DNA of 64,000 bases from Isoptericola luteus (GCF_020297055.1 NZ_JAIXCQ010000007.1:124001-188000), one strand, 5' to 3'. Numbered from the stretch's first letter, positions 24,973 through 32,954 are shown. Program-made: numbers and translations. Notes: generated by a model not told the origin, from the sequence alone.

Positions 24973-25539
24973 TCAGGCCCCCGGGATGTGGGCCGGCTCG
25001 CGCATGGACTGCGCGAGATGCCCGCCCAGGTAGCCGCCCACGCTGACGGCGCCCATGCCGGCGAGGGTCAGCAGGGTGCCGAGCCCCGTGCGGCCGGAGC
25101 GCCGGGCCCGCCAGGAGGCGAGCGCCAGCAGCGTGCCGCTGCCGTTCGCCGCCGCGTGGACGGCGGCCACGCGGCGCGCCGGGGCGCTGAGCGCCCCGAA
25201 GTCGGCCAGGCCGGTCAGCGCGGTCGGCGGAGCGGCCAGCAGGCCCAGGCCGACGAGCCGCCGGGCCGAGGCCGCGTGGTCGGCGGGGCGCGTCAGGTCC
25301 AGCGCGACCGCCGCCGACCACAGGCCGATCGGCAGGTCCGTGAGGATGCTGTGCAGCGGGTGCCCCAGCGAGCGCCCCCGCAGCTCGTCGTGCACGCGGC
25401 CGGAGGAGGGGACGACGGTGCCGGCGACGCGGCCGAGCAGCTCGGCCGCCCGGTCCAGGCGGGAGAGCTGCTCGAGCCCGGTGGCGAGCCGGGGCAGGGG
25501 CTGGTCGGCCGACCGGCCGTCGGACGGTGCTGCGAACAT
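24973..25539 (-). CDS. DUF2231-type membrane protein
   Basis: 188 residues. The hallmark GHPLHSILTDLPIGLWSAAVALDL precedes further hydrophobic segments (VGLGLLAAPPTALTGLADF, GTLLALASW, LTLAGMGAVSVGGYLGGHLA), giving about four membrane helices. ATG at 25539 chosen because GGAGG lies 6 nt upstream; a longer in-frame extension to 25614 lacks this. Family members are often found beside Rieske proteins, but none is present here. It heads a three-gene transcript (DUF2231, GH13, luciferase-like). Confidence 0.75.
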   Translation of the reverse strand: MFAAPSDGRSADQPLPRLATGLEQLSRLDRAAELLGRVAGTVVPSSGRVHDELRGRSLGHPLHSILTDLPIGLWSAAVALDLTRPADHAASARRLVGLGLLAAPPTALTGLADFGALSAPARRVAAVHAAANGSGTLLALASWRARRSGRTGLGTLLTLAGMGAVSVGGYLGGHLAQSMREPAHIPGA

Positions 25540-25630
25540 GGGCGGCCTCCTGAGGCGGGCCCCGCGCGGCGGGGCCGGGCGCACGGCGCCCCGTCTCGAC
25601 GCCACCTGCCGCACGGTAGTCGGCTCGCTT

Positions 25631-25722
25631 GGCGCTCGCTCGACGGCGCTCGCTCGCTCGACGGCGCTCGCTCGACGGCGCTCGCTCGCTCGACGGCGCT
25701 CGCTCGACGGCGCTCGCTCGAC
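25631..25722. repeat. Non-coding tandem array of 14- and 18-bp units
   Basis: Six head-to-tail units built on ggcgctcgctcgac. Units 1, 3, 5 and 6 are 14 bp, while units 2 and 4 carry an extra gctc and are 18 bp (order 14-18-14-18-14-14). The array lies between the divergent DUF2231 and P450 genes, about 92 bp upstream of one and 114 bp of the other. Confidence 0.92.
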
Positions 25723-25835
25723 GGCGGGGCCGGGTGCGCCCCGGACCGGCCCGGATGCGCCGCGCGGCGCGCCGGACCACGCTGGGTGCGGACGCGTCGA
25801 GTCGTGGCGTGCCCCGGACGACCCGAGGAGCGCCC

Positions 25836-27242
25836 GTGTCCCGAGCCCCCGTCGACCTCACCGCGGCCGAGGTGACCCGCGTGGTGCGAGCCGTGCTCGT
25901 GCCGCTCGTCGCACAGGGCGCGATCGTGCGGCGCCCGCGCATGACCGCGTGGGCGGAGCGGCGCCAGAGCGACCGGGAGGTGCGCCGGGTGCTCACGGCG
26001 CTGCGCGACCGGTACGACGGCGCCCCTCTCGCGCTGCGCGCCGGGACCCGCCGGCTCGCGGTCGTCACGACCGCCGACGACGTCCGGCGCCTGCTGGAGG
26101 GTACGCCGGAGCCGTTCAGCGCGGCGACGAAGGAGAAGCGGGGCGCTCTCGCCCACTTCCAGCCGCGTGGCGTGCTCGTCTCCGACCGCGACGGCAGGCG
26201 TCGTCGCCGGCCGCTCAACGAGGAGGCGCTCGACGCAGGGCACGCGGTGCACGAGGACGCGACGGCGTTCGTGGCTGCCGTCGAGCGGGCGGCGGGCGAG
26301 CTGGAGCGGACGGTGCAGGCGGCCCGGGGGCTGGACGCCGGCGCGTTCCTGCGGGTGTGGTGGCGCCTGGTGCTCGAGGTGACGTTCGGCGAGGACGCCC
26401 GCGAGGACAGGCGCCTCGTCGGGGTCCTGTCGGCACTGCGCCGGGACGGCAACTGGTCGTGGTTCCGGCCGCGTCGCCCCTGGCTGCTCGCGGAGCTGGA
26501 GCGTCGGGTGGCCCGGCACACGGCGTCCGCCCCGCCCACGTCCCTCGCGGGCCGCGCCCGGGACGCCGACCCCGACGAGGCACCGGGGCAGGTGCCCCAC
26601 TGGCTCTTCGCCTTCGACGCGGCGGGCGCGACGACGCTGCGGGCGCTGGCCGTCGCCGCGGCGCGCCCCCGGGTGCGCGACCGGCTCGTGGACGAGCTGG
26701 GCGCGAGCGGCGGCCCGGGCGAGGGCACCGTGGCGCTGCTGCCCTACGGGCGGGCGTGCGTGCTCGAGGCGGTCCGGCTCTGGCCGACGACCCTCGCGGT
26801 GCTGCGCGACTCCACCCGGGAGACCCGCTGGGGGGACGTGACCGTCCCGCCGGGGACCGGGTTCGTGGTCGTGAGCTCGTTCTTCCACCGCGACCCGGCC
26901 CGCCTGGAGCACGCCGACGGCTTCGCGCCCGAGGCCTGGCTCGACGGCCGCGCGGACGACGACTGGTCCCTCGTCCCGTTCAGCGGGGGACCCGCCTCGT
27001 GCCCCGGCCGCAACGTGGTGCTGCTGGTCGCGTCCCACCTGCTCGCACGCCTCGCCGGGCTCGGCCTCGCCGTCGAACGGGGCCAGCACCTCGCGGCCGA
27101 CCCGCTGCCCTGCACCGTCGACCACCTGGGCCTGCGCTTCGTGGTCCGGACGGCGGCTGCGATCGTGGGGGGCGACCGACCGGGTTACGGTGGCACGGGT
27201 CCAGGATCGGCCCGCCCGCCCCGTCGTGGAGGTCTCCGATGA
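25836..27242 (+). CDS. Cytochrome P450
   Basis: 468 residues. Heme-ligand loop FSGGPASCPGRN fits FxxGxxxCxG with Cys proximal ligand near residue 390. K-helix EAVR (ExxR) lies in CVLEAVRLWPTT. The I-helix reads FAFDAAGATTLRAL, so the acidic residue of the usual AGx(D/E)T is Ala, a variant that can alter proton delivery. It lacks a membrane anchor, so it is soluble. GTG chosen because GAGGAG precedes it by 5 nt; the upstream in-frame extension would translate the repeat array. The stop overlaps the start of the flavodoxin-fold gene (ATGA), suggesting a functional pair. Confidence 0.88.
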   Translation: MSRAPVDLTAAEVTRVVRAVLVPLVAQGAIVRRPRMTAWAERRQSDREVRRVLTALRDRYDGAPLALRAGTRRLAVVTTADDVRRLLEGTPEPFSAATKEKRGALAHFQPRGVLVSDRDGRRRRRPLNEEALDAGHAVHEDATAFVAAVERAAGELERTVQAARGLDAGAFLRVWWRLVLEVTFGEDAREDRRLVGVLSALRRDGNWSWFRPRRPWLLAELERRVARHTASAPPTSLAGRARDADPDEAPGQVPHWLFAFDAAGATTLRALAVAAARPRVRDRLVDELGASGGPGEGTVALLPYGRACVLEAVRLWPTTLAVLRDSTRETRWGDVTVPPGTGFVVVSSFFHRDPARLEHADGFAPEAWLDGRADDDWSLVPFSGGPASCPGRNVVLLVASHLLARLAGLGLAVERGQHLAADPLPCTVDHLGLRFVVRTAAAIVGGDRPGYGGTGPGSARPPRRGGLR

Positions 27243-27847
27243 AGGCGTTGTTCGTCAGCTGCACGCTCAAGAAGTCGCCCGAGGGCTCGAACACCGAGCT
27301 GCTCGCCCAGGTCGTCGCCGAGGCGCTCGAGGAGCGCGGGGTGAGCGTCGGGCACGTGCGGCTCGCCGACCACGACGTGCCGCCGGGCGTGGTCACCGAC
27401 CTCGGCGAGGGCGACGAGTGGCCGCAGGTGCACGCACGGCTGCTCGACGCGCAGATCCTGGTCGTCGTGACGCCCACCTGGTTGGGACGCCCGTCGTCGG
27501 TCGCGCAGCGCATGCTGGAACGCATGGACGCGATGCTGTCCGAGACAGGTCCCGACGGCACGCCCGTCGCCTACAACCGCGTCGCCGGGGTGGTCGTCAC
27601 CGGCAACGAGGACGGCGCGCACCACGTCATCTCCGAGATCAGCGGCGCCCTCGTGGACATCGGGTACACGGTGCCGGGCCAGGCGTGGACCTACTGGAAC
27701 CAGGGCCCGGGCCCCGGGCCCGAGTACCCGGACACCGAGCACGGGCACGAGTGGTCGCACCGCACGGGGCGCCTCATGGCGCACAACCTGTACGAGGTCG
27801 CGACCGCGCTGAGCGAGCACCCCGTCCCACCGTTCCCCGAGAGCTGA
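27239..27847 (+). CDS. Flavodoxin-fold NAD(P)H-dependent FMN reductase
   Basis: 202 residues. N-terminal strand MKALFVSCTLKKSPEGSNTELL has the FMN-phosphate loop of the NADPH-dependent FMN reductase/flavodoxin-2 type. VVTPTWLGRPSSVAQRMLERMD is the second FMN loop, and AGVVVTGNEDGAHHVISEI the third. ATG overlaps the P450 stop (ATGA). It could reduce a flavin that supports the P450, or simply be co-transcribed; classical P450 partners (ferredoxin/ferredoxin reductase) are not adjacent. Followed after 9 bases by an acidic mini-protein. Confidence 0.85.
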   Translation: MKALFVSCTLKKSPEGSNTELLAQVVAEALEERGVSVGHVRLADHDVPPGVVTDLGEGDEWPQVHARLLDAQILVVVTPTWLGRPSSVAQRMLERMDAMLSETGPDGTPVAYNRVAGVVVTGNEDGAHHVISEISGALVDIGYTVPGQAWTYWNQGPGPGPEYPDTEHGHEWSHRTGRLMAHNLYEVATALSEHPVPPFPES

Positions 27848-27856
27848 GGAGACACG

Positions 27857-28039
27857 ATGAGCGAGAACCCGACCGGCGACGAGCGCACGGAGCCCGACGA
27901 GGAGCAGGCGGAGCACGCGCCCCAAGGGTCGGCGGGCTCGGCCCCCGACGGCGAGGCCGCGGACGTGGGCGCGATCCCCGGCGAGCAGCCCAGGGACGAC
28001 CCGGACGAGGAGGGCGAGGACCGCTTCGACGCCGGCTGA
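27857..28039 (+). CDS. Acidic disordered mini-protein
   Basis: 60 residues, about one third Asp/Glu, no Cys and no predicted core (MSENPTGDERTEPDEEQAEH...). GAGGAG precedes the ATG by 5 nt, and GC-rich codon use matches neighbours, supporting translation. Third gene of the P450 unit, 9 bases after the flavoprotein and directly before a strong terminator. Function unknown; the composition suggests an intrinsically disordered protein. Confidence 0.65.
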   Translation: MSENPTGDERTEPDEEQAEHAPQGSAGSAPDGEAADVGAIPGEQPRDDPDEEGEDRFDAG

Positions 28040-28046
28040 CCCTCGT

Positions 28047-28094
28047 GCACGACGACGGCGCGGCCCCCGGTCCGGGGCCGCGCCGTCGTCGTGC
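28047..28094. terminator. Strong bidirectional terminator, 21-bp perfect stem
   Basis: Arms 28047-28067 and 28074-28094 are perfectly complementary with a 6-nt loop (cggtcc). The hairpin lies between the convergent acidic mini-protein genes ending at 28039 (+) and 28155 (-). No T-tract, as usual for this genome. Confidence 0.85.
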
Positions 28095-28154
28095 GCCACG
28101 GCGCGGCCGGGCGTCGGCGGGGGGGTGAGCGGCCGGGCAGGCTCTCGCCGGGCC

Positions 28155-28328
28155 TCAGCCCTCGGGGCTCGCCTGGTCGCCCGTGCGGGGGTTGAGCTGG
28201 TCGGGGTCCGCGTCCGGGTCGCCGTCACGGCCGTCGCCGTCGCCGGCCGCCGCGCCGGTCCGAGGGTTGAGCTCGTCGGGGTCGGCGTCCGGGTCCTGGG
28301 TCGGGTCGTAGCCGGGCTGGTCCGTCAT
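28155..28328 (-). CDS. Acidic 57-residue protein with internal repeat
   Basis: Reads MTDQPGYDPTQDPDADPDEL then NPRTGAAAGDGDG, and ends DQASPEG. The block DPDADPD(E/Q)LNPRTG occurs twice (residues about 12-25 and 37-50). AGGAG sits 5-6 nt before the ATG. It is too short for most gene finders but has good coding signs (conserved internal duplication, in-frame GC3 bias). Function unknown; its convergent neighbour is also an acidic mini-protein. Confidence 0.65.
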   Translation of the reverse strand: MTDQPGYDPTQDPDADPDELNPRTGAAAGDGDGRDGDPDADPDQLNPRTGDQASPEG

Positions 28329-28523
28329 CGTCGTCTCCTGTCACTCGAGCGGGGCGGCCGGTGCTGGACCGCGGTGCCGCGTTCTCGATGCACCGTGACA
28401 CGGCCTCGGCCGGCCCGCACCACGCGGCCGGGGCGCTGTCCGGTGGCCGTCCCGGAGGGGCAGCGTTAGCGTGAGGGGCGGCGTCAGGAAGCGGCACCGA
28501 TCCCTCCCCACCAGGAGGTCACG

Positions 28524-29234
28524 ATGACGACAACAGCCCCAGCCGGCACCGACAACCTGCTCCCGGCGCTCGCCGTCGGGACGCATCTGTTGACCGGCAG
28601 CTACCGCGCCGAGTCAGGATCAGGGCGCTGGTGGTGGTCCGACGAGGTCGACGTGATGCTCGGCCACCAGCCCGGTGCGGTCGAGGCCGGGGCGCAGGCA
28701 CTGGAGTCCCGGCTGCACCCCGACGAGCGGGGCCGCCTCGTGCACGACGCCGCCCGCGCCCTCGCGGCCGGCGGCCCGGTGACGACCGCCCGCAGGATCG
28801 TCGACGCGCACGGTCGCACGCGCACCCTGCTCGTCACGGCGCAGGCACGCCGCAACCGCGACGGAGGCCCGCCGGAGACCGCGGGCTACGTCGTCGACAT
28901 CACCCCGGTGCAGCGCGAGGCCGTGCAGCGCGACGTCCGGCGCGCCCTCGACAGCGCCCTGGTCAGCACCGCCGCCATCGAGCGCGCCAAGGGCGTCCTC
29001 ATGGCCGTGCACGGCGTCGACGAGTTCGCTGCGGACGCGATGCTCGTGGAGGCGGCCGGTGCCGCGGGGGCGACCCTGCGGGAGACGGCGACGCAGATGA
29101 TGTCGCGGCTCGCGGCAGGCGAAGGCTTCGGCCTCCCCGCGCAGGAGGGCGTGCGCGGCGTACTCGCCCAGACGCGCCCCGCCAAGCGCCCGCACGTGCA
29201 CGAGGCGCAGCTCGCGCGCCGTCGGGCCGCCTGA
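28524..29234 (+). CDS. PAS-ANTAR regulator 1
   Basis: 236 residues. A PAS fold of the PAS_3 type (GRWWWSDEVDVMLGHQPG, LHPDERGRLVHDAARAL, ARRIVDAHGRTRTLLVTAQARRNRDGGPPETAGYVVDIT) is followed by an ANTAR helix bundle (about 145-205: ALDSALVSTAAIERAKGVLMAVHGVDEFAADAMLVEAA). ANTAR domains bind paired hexaloop hairpins in nascent RNA and act as antiterminators; PAS senses a ligand or redox state. CAGGAGG precedes the ATG at 5 nt. It resembles the second PAS-ANTAR gene at 30675 closely in layout. Confidence 0.88.
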   Translation: MTTTAPAGTDNLLPALAVGTHLLTGSYRAESGSGRWWWSDEVDVMLGHQPGAVEAGAQALESRLHPDERGRLVHDAARALAAGGPVTTARRIVDAHGRTRTLLVTAQARRNRDGGPPETAGYVVDITPVQREAVQRDVRRALDSALVSTAAIERAKGVLMAVHGVDEFAADAMLVEAAGAAGATLRETATQMMSRLAAGEGFGLPAQEGVRGVLAQTRPAKRPHVHEAQLARRRAA

Positions 29235-29287
29235 CGGCGTCGGCTCGCACCCACGTCCAGCGCACCGCACCACCCAGGAGGAGACCC

Positions 29288-30151
29288 ATGTCCGACGATC
29301 AGCAGTCGTTCCCCGCCCAGCAGCAGGAGCCCCCAGGGCTCACGAGCGAGATGACTCCGCGGCCCGACCACGGGGAGCAGAGCTACCGGGGGTCCGGCCG
29401 GCTCGACGGTCTGCGGGCCCTGGTGACCGGGGGAGACTCCGGCATCGGCCGCGCGGTCGCCATCGCGTTCGCCCGCGAGGGCGCCGATGTCGCGATCGGC
29501 TACCTGCCCGAGGAGGAGGACGACGCGCAGGAGACGGCGCGCTGGGTCCGCGAGGCCGGCCGCAGGGCGGTCCTGCTGCCGGGCGACATCACGGACGAGG
29601 CCACGGCCCGCGGCCTGCCCGACCGGGCCGTCGAGGGCCTCGGCGGGCTCGACGTCCTCGTCAACAACGCCGGCTTCCAGATGGCGCGGCGGGACTCCGT
29701 CGAGGACATCACAACCGACGAGATCGACCGGGTGCTCAAGACGAACCTCTACGCCCTGCTCTGGATCACCCAGGAGGCGCTGCGCCACCTCGGCGAGGGG
29801 GCGTGCATCGTCAACAACTCGTCGATCCAGGCGTACCAGCCGTCGTCGTCGCTGCTCGACTACGCGTCCACGAAGGCGGCGATCAACAACCTGACGGTCA
29901 ACCTCGCCACCGAGCTGGGTCCGCGCGGGATCCGGGTCAACACCGTCGCCCCGGGCCCGATCTGGACGCCGCTGCAGCCCGCCACCCAGCCGGAGGAGAA
30001 GGTGCAGAAGTTCGGTCAGGACACGCCCCTGGGCCGCGCGGGCCAGCCCGCCGAGGTCGCGCCGGCGTTCGTCTTCCTCGCCTCGCCGCGGGACGCGAGC
30101 TACGTCTCGGGGACCGTCCTCGGCGTCACCGGCGGCAAGTCGGTGTTCTGA
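29288..30151 (+). CDS. General-stress type SDR oxidoreductase
   Basis: 287 residues. Unlike minimal SDRs it has a 40-residue N-terminal extension (QQSFPAQQQEPPGLTSEMTPRPDHGEQSY) typical of the YhdF/YhxC-like stress SDR group. Core motifs are TGGDSGIGRAVA, NNAGFQMAR, NSSIQAYQPS, YASTKAAINN (catalytic Tyr/Lys) and NTVAPGPIWTPLQPA. It probably uses NADP; the substrate is unknown. CAGGAGGAGA precedes the ATG. Co-directional with the ANTAR gene before it and the DUF6098-like gene after it. Confidence 0.87.
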   Translation: MSDDQQSFPAQQQEPPGLTSEMTPRPDHGEQSYRGSGRLDGLRALVTGGDSGIGRAVAIAFAREGADVAIGYLPEEEDDAQETARWVREAGRRAVLLPGDITDEATARGLPDRAVEGLGGLDVLVNNAGFQMARRDSVEDITTDEIDRVLKTNLYALLWITQEALRHLGEGACIVNNSSIQAYQPSSSLLDYASTKAAINNLTVNLATELGPRGIRVNTVAPGPIWTPLQPATQPEEKVQKFGQDTPLGRAGQPAEVAPAFVFLASPRDASYVSGTVLGVTGGKSVF

Positions 30152-30176
30152 CACCCGAGGGGGAGCCGGGAGAACC

Positions 30177-30617
30177 ATGACGACGCTCGAGGCGGCACGG
30201 GGGACGCCGGACATGGTGCACCTGCGGTCGCTCGCGGAGGTGGCGGAGCTGGTGCGGCTCACCGCCCCCCTGTACGTGCGCTTCAGCGCGGGTCCGGAGG
30301 CCGACGTGACGACCCGCAGCCGCGACCACGAGAGCGGCTGCGTTCTCCCCGGTCTCAGCGTCAACCCGCTGAGCCCCGAGCCGTGGTGGGACCGCCCGCT
30401 GGAGCACTGGCTCGCCCGCCAGCTCTACCAGTACGCCCACCTCATGACGCCGGAGCGGTTTCCCTGGGTCCTCACCGGGGAGATCGCCGGGCGTGGTCCC
30501 GACTGTGAGCCTCTGCTCGTGCGGACCACGCCCGTCGCGTCGGTCGACCGGGCCGTGGTCGACGAGGCTGTGGCGACGTACGCGCGCGTGTTTCGCCCCG
30601 GCGAGGACGGGACCTGA
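30177..30617 (+). CDS. DUF6098-like conserved hypothetical protein
   Basis: 146 residues. Characteristic block: LYVRFSAGPEAD, SGCVLPGLSVNPLSPEPWWDRPLEHWLARQLYQYAHL, FPWVLTGEIAGRGPDCEPLLV. No membrane segment or known catalytic motif. The pattern recalls DUF6098, an actinobacterial family without known function; assignment is from memory and moderate. Start supported by GGGAG 5-6 nt upstream. Last gene before a terminator. Confidence 0.6.
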   Translation: MTTLEAARGTPDMVHLRSLAEVAELVRLTAPLYVRFSAGPEADVTTRSRDHESGCVLPGLSVNPLSPEPWWDRPLEHWLARQLYQYAHLMTPERFPWVLTGEIAGRGPDCEPLLVRTTPVASVDRAVVDEAVATYARVFRPGEDGT

Positions 30618-30630
30618 CACCGGCGCGTCC

Positions 30631-30667
30631 CGCAGGAGCTCCGCCGGAGGCCGGCGGAGCTCCTGCG
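30631..30667. terminator. Bidirectional terminator, 17-bp perfect stem
   Basis: Arms 30631-30647 and 30651-30667 (cgcaggagctccgccgg and its complement) flank a 3-nt loop (agg). The hairpin lies between the + gene ending at 30617 and the - gene ending at 30675. Confidence 0.85.
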
Positions 30668-30674
30668 GCGCGGC

Positions 30675-31385
30675 TCAGGAGGCCGGGAGCTCGTGCTGCT
30701 GGCGTCTCGGCCCGGTCACGGAGTGGTTCCGGACGCGGTGCGTGGCGTCCTGCAACGCGTCCAGGAGCGGTGCCAGCCGCTCGTGGGGCTCCGAGGTGCC
30801 CTGTGCCTGCTCCACCAGGGCGGCTGCGAGCTCACGGACCCGCACGTTCGTGACGTTGGAGTAGTGACGCAGCACCTCGAACGCCTCGTCGCCCCCGATG
30901 TTCAGCGCCAGGCGGATGATGCCCTTGGCCTGTTCGATGGTGCTGCGGCTCTGTGCGGCGGCGCGGATCGAGTCGTCCGCTTGCTGGGCGGCGTAGCGCT
31001 TCACGCTGGACGACAGGTCGAGGACGTACCCCACGAGCGCGACCACCTGGCCGTCGCCGTCGCGCTGGCCCTGACCCACGATCGAGACGACGTGGTCTGA
31101 TCCGTTCGCGTCGACGATGCGGTGCACGGTGGCGAAGGGCTCACCGTCGCGACGGGCGTCGTCGAGGACGTGCCGGACGCGGTCGCGGTCCTCCGGGTGC
31201 TTGTGCGCGAGAACCATGGCGGTCGTCGGCACCACCTCGCCGGGCTCGAACCCGTGGATGCGGAAGGTCTCGTCGGACCACCACCACTGCTCGGTCGCGA
31301 GATCGACGCGGTACTGGCCGACCCGCGTCGCGTCGCCGAGCGCGAGAACCCGCTCCAGCGGGGAGTCGTTGAACGACTGGGACAT
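30675..31385 (-). CDS. PAS-ANTAR regulator 2
   Basis: 236 residues, same length and order as the regulator at 28524. The PAS_3 fold (VGQYRVDLATEQWWWSDETFRIHGFEPGEVVPTTAMVLAHKHPEDRDRVRHVL, TVHRIVDANGSDHVVSIVGQGQRDGDGQVVALVGYVLDLS) is followed by ANTAR helices (DDSIRAAAQSRSTIEQAKGIIRLALNIGGDEAFEVLRHYSN). ATG has GGAGGAG 5 nt upstream. Probably RNA-binding antiterminator controlled by a PAS signal. A promoter-like TTGGCG/TATAGC pair lies upstream at 31440-31466. Confidence 0.88.
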   Translation of the reverse strand: MSQSFNDSPLERVLALGDATRVGQYRVDLATEQWWWSDETFRIHGFEPGEVVPTTAMVLAHKHPEDRDRVRHVLDDARRDGEPFATVHRIVDANGSDHVVSIVGQGQRDGDGQVVALVGYVLDLSSSVKRYAAQQADDSIRAAAQSRSTIEQAKGIIRLALNIGGDEAFEVLRHYSNVTNVRVRELAAALVEQAQGTSEPHERLAPLLDALQDATHRVRNHSVTGPRRQQHELPAS

Positions 31386-31439
31386 GGCTCCTCCTTCGCC
31401 CGACGCGTGTCGACGGCCGCTCCCTGACCGTGCTCCGAC

Positions 31440-31466
31440 GCTATAGGGATCTGGGAGGAACGCCAA
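31440..31466 (-). promoter_or_regulatory. Putative promoter of PAS-ANTAR 2
   Basis: On the minus strand TTGGCG (31461-31466) and TATAGC (31440-31445) are separated by 15 nt, 55 nt before the ATG at 31385. Locally AT-richer than surroundings. The spacer is slightly short for a housekeeping promoter. Confidence 0.35.
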
Positions 31467-31483
31467 CGCGAACGAGCACTTCG

Positions 31484-32185
31484 TCAGCGCACCTGCGCCT
31501 CCGCGATGATCCGGTGGCCGGTCTCGGTCAGGGTCGCGCCCGATCGGTCCCGCCTCTCGAGCAGCACCTCGTACGCCTTGGCCATGTCGATACCGAGGGT
31601 CTGCGCCAGCACGCCCTTGGCCTGCTCGACGACGACCCGGGCGCCGAGCGCCTGGCCCAGTCGGAGGTCGATCTCGTCGTCCGGCACGTTCGCGGGCTGG
31701 GCGACGAGGAGCGTGAGCATGTCGGCGAAGGCGTGCGCGATGCGGACGCACTCCTCGTCGGGGGCGCGGGAGCCTCGCCCGAAGATGTTGAGCCCGCCCA
31801 GGACCCGTCCTCGCCAGGCCAGGGGATAGGCGTGGACGTGCGCGAAGCCGGCGTCGAGGATCGCGCGCCCGGCCGTCGGCCAGCGGTCGAGGATCTCTGC
31901 CCGCCCGGCAGCCACCACGGGTAGGCCGGTCGTCCAGACGTCCACGCAGGGGCCCTCGTCCACCCGTGCCTGGTAGATCTCGAGGTGGGCCGCGGCGTGG
32001 TCGGTGGCGGTGAGCACCTCGAGCGGGACGCCGCCGGACGGCCGCGCGAGCAGGCCCGCGGCATCGCCGTCGGCCTGCCGTGCGGCGTCCCGTACGAGCC
32101 GTTCGAGGAGGTCGCTGACGTCGTGCTCGCGGACCAGGGCGGATGCTGCCTCGGCGAGCGAGTCGGCGGGAGTGCGCGGCGTCAT
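31484..32185 (-). CDS. GAF-ANTAR regulator 1
   Basis: 233 residues. GAF domain (residues 10-155: VSDLLERLVRDAARQADGDAAGLLA, VDEGPCVDVWTTGLPVVAAGR, VHAYPLAWRGRVLGGLNIFG) precedes ANTAR (about 165-228: DLRLGQALGARVVVEQAKGVLAQTLGIDMAKAYEVLLERRDRSG). The ACxDV-like motif and ANTAR layout match actinobacterial transcription antitermination regulators. ATG overlaps the preceding GAF-ANTAR stop (ATGA), so these two are coupled. Confidence 0.88.
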   Translation of the reverse strand: MTPRTPADSLAEAASALVREHDVSDLLERLVRDAARQADGDAAGLLARPSGGVPLEVLTATDHAAAHLEIYQARVDEGPCVDVWTTGLPVVAAGRAEILDRWPTAGRAILDAGFAHVHAYPLAWRGRVLGGLNIFGRGSRAPDEECVRIAHAFADMLTLLVAQPANVPDDEIDLRLGQALGARVVVEQAKGVLAQTLGIDMAKAYEVLLERRDRSGATLTETGHRIIAEAQVR

Positions 32186-32880
32186 GGATCCTCAGTTCGG
32201 TCGATCGTGTCGTCCTGCGACTCGTCGAGGGAGAACGTCAGTCGTCGCTCGAGCACGTCCAGCGCGACGGACAGCAGGCTGGTCGAGCGCGCGAAGGCGT
32301 GCGCTCGCAGGACGGCGAGCGCGTCCTCCGGGGGGACCCGCAGCTGGGCGGTCACCATGCCGGTGGCCTGGTGGATCTGGGCCCGCTCCGACCAGTCGAG
32401 CGAGTCGGCGTCGCCGAGCAGGGAGGCCCCGACGGCGTCGGCGAGGAACTGCAGGTCCTCCGAGCTGCGGTCCTGCGGGTCCGCCGTCACGTAGAGGCTG
32501 AACACGCCGACGACGCGGCCGCCGGCGCGCATGGGCACGGCGTAGAGCATCACCTGGCCGCCCACGGTGCCCGCGAGCTGGGAGAACACGGGATAGTCGT
32601 CCGTGACGCCGTCGACGTGCATCACGACCAGGCGGTCCTCGGACATCGCCTGGTGCACCGGCCCTTCGCCGAGGACCTCCTGGAGGGGCTCGAGCTGCTC
32701 GAACGCCCCGGGGGTGCTGACGGCGAGCCGTTCCCCGGGTACCGCGGACACCGTGAGCGCCCCGCCCTGGGCCCGCAGGATGTCGACGCACGCCTCGCAC
32801 AGCCGCATCGCCAGCGGGCGGTCGGTGTCGACCTTGGCGAGCGACCGCGCGAGGAGGCTCAACAACTGCGTCGGTTCCAC
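32182..32880 (-). CDS. GAF-ANTAR regulator 2
   Basis: 232 residues from a GTG. GAF domain (residues about 5-155: LLARSLAKVDTDRPLAMRLCEACVDILRAQGGALTVSA, LGEGPVHQAMSEDRLVVMHVDG, MLYAVPMRAGGRVVGVFSLYV) is followed by ANTAR (about 160-220: ERAQIHQATGMVTAQLRVPPEDALAVLRAHAFARS). A GAGGGAGG lies upstream of the GTG. The stop overlaps the next GAF-ANTAR start. The two paralogues are divergent in sequence, which suggests distinct signals or RNA targets. Confidence 0.87.
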   Translation of the reverse strand: MEPTQLLSLLARSLAKVDTDRPLAMRLCEACVDILRAQGGALTVSAVPGERLAVSTPGAFEQLEPLQEVLGEGPVHQAMSEDRLVVMHVDGVTDDYPVFSQLAGTVGGQVMLYAVPMRAGGRVVGVFSLYVTADPQDRSSEDLQFLADAVGASLLGDADSLDWSERAQIHQATGMVTAQLRVPPEDALAVLRAHAFARSTSLLSVALDVLERRLTFSLDESQDDTIDRTEDP

Positions 32881-32954
32881 CCGTCGACCACCTCCCTCAC
32901 CCGCCTAGTCTTGCACCGACGCGAGCGGGAGACCGACGCGGCGGGGGCGGTGGC

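Noticed and set aside
25631-25722. CRISPR array
   Set aside because: Units are contiguous with no unique spacers and no cas genes nearby.
23422-25875. Long plus-strand open frame (817 residues) antisense to GH13 and DUF2231
   Set aside because: Low-complexity translation (Val/Arg/Gly/Ala), no domain, and opposite strand to well supported genes.
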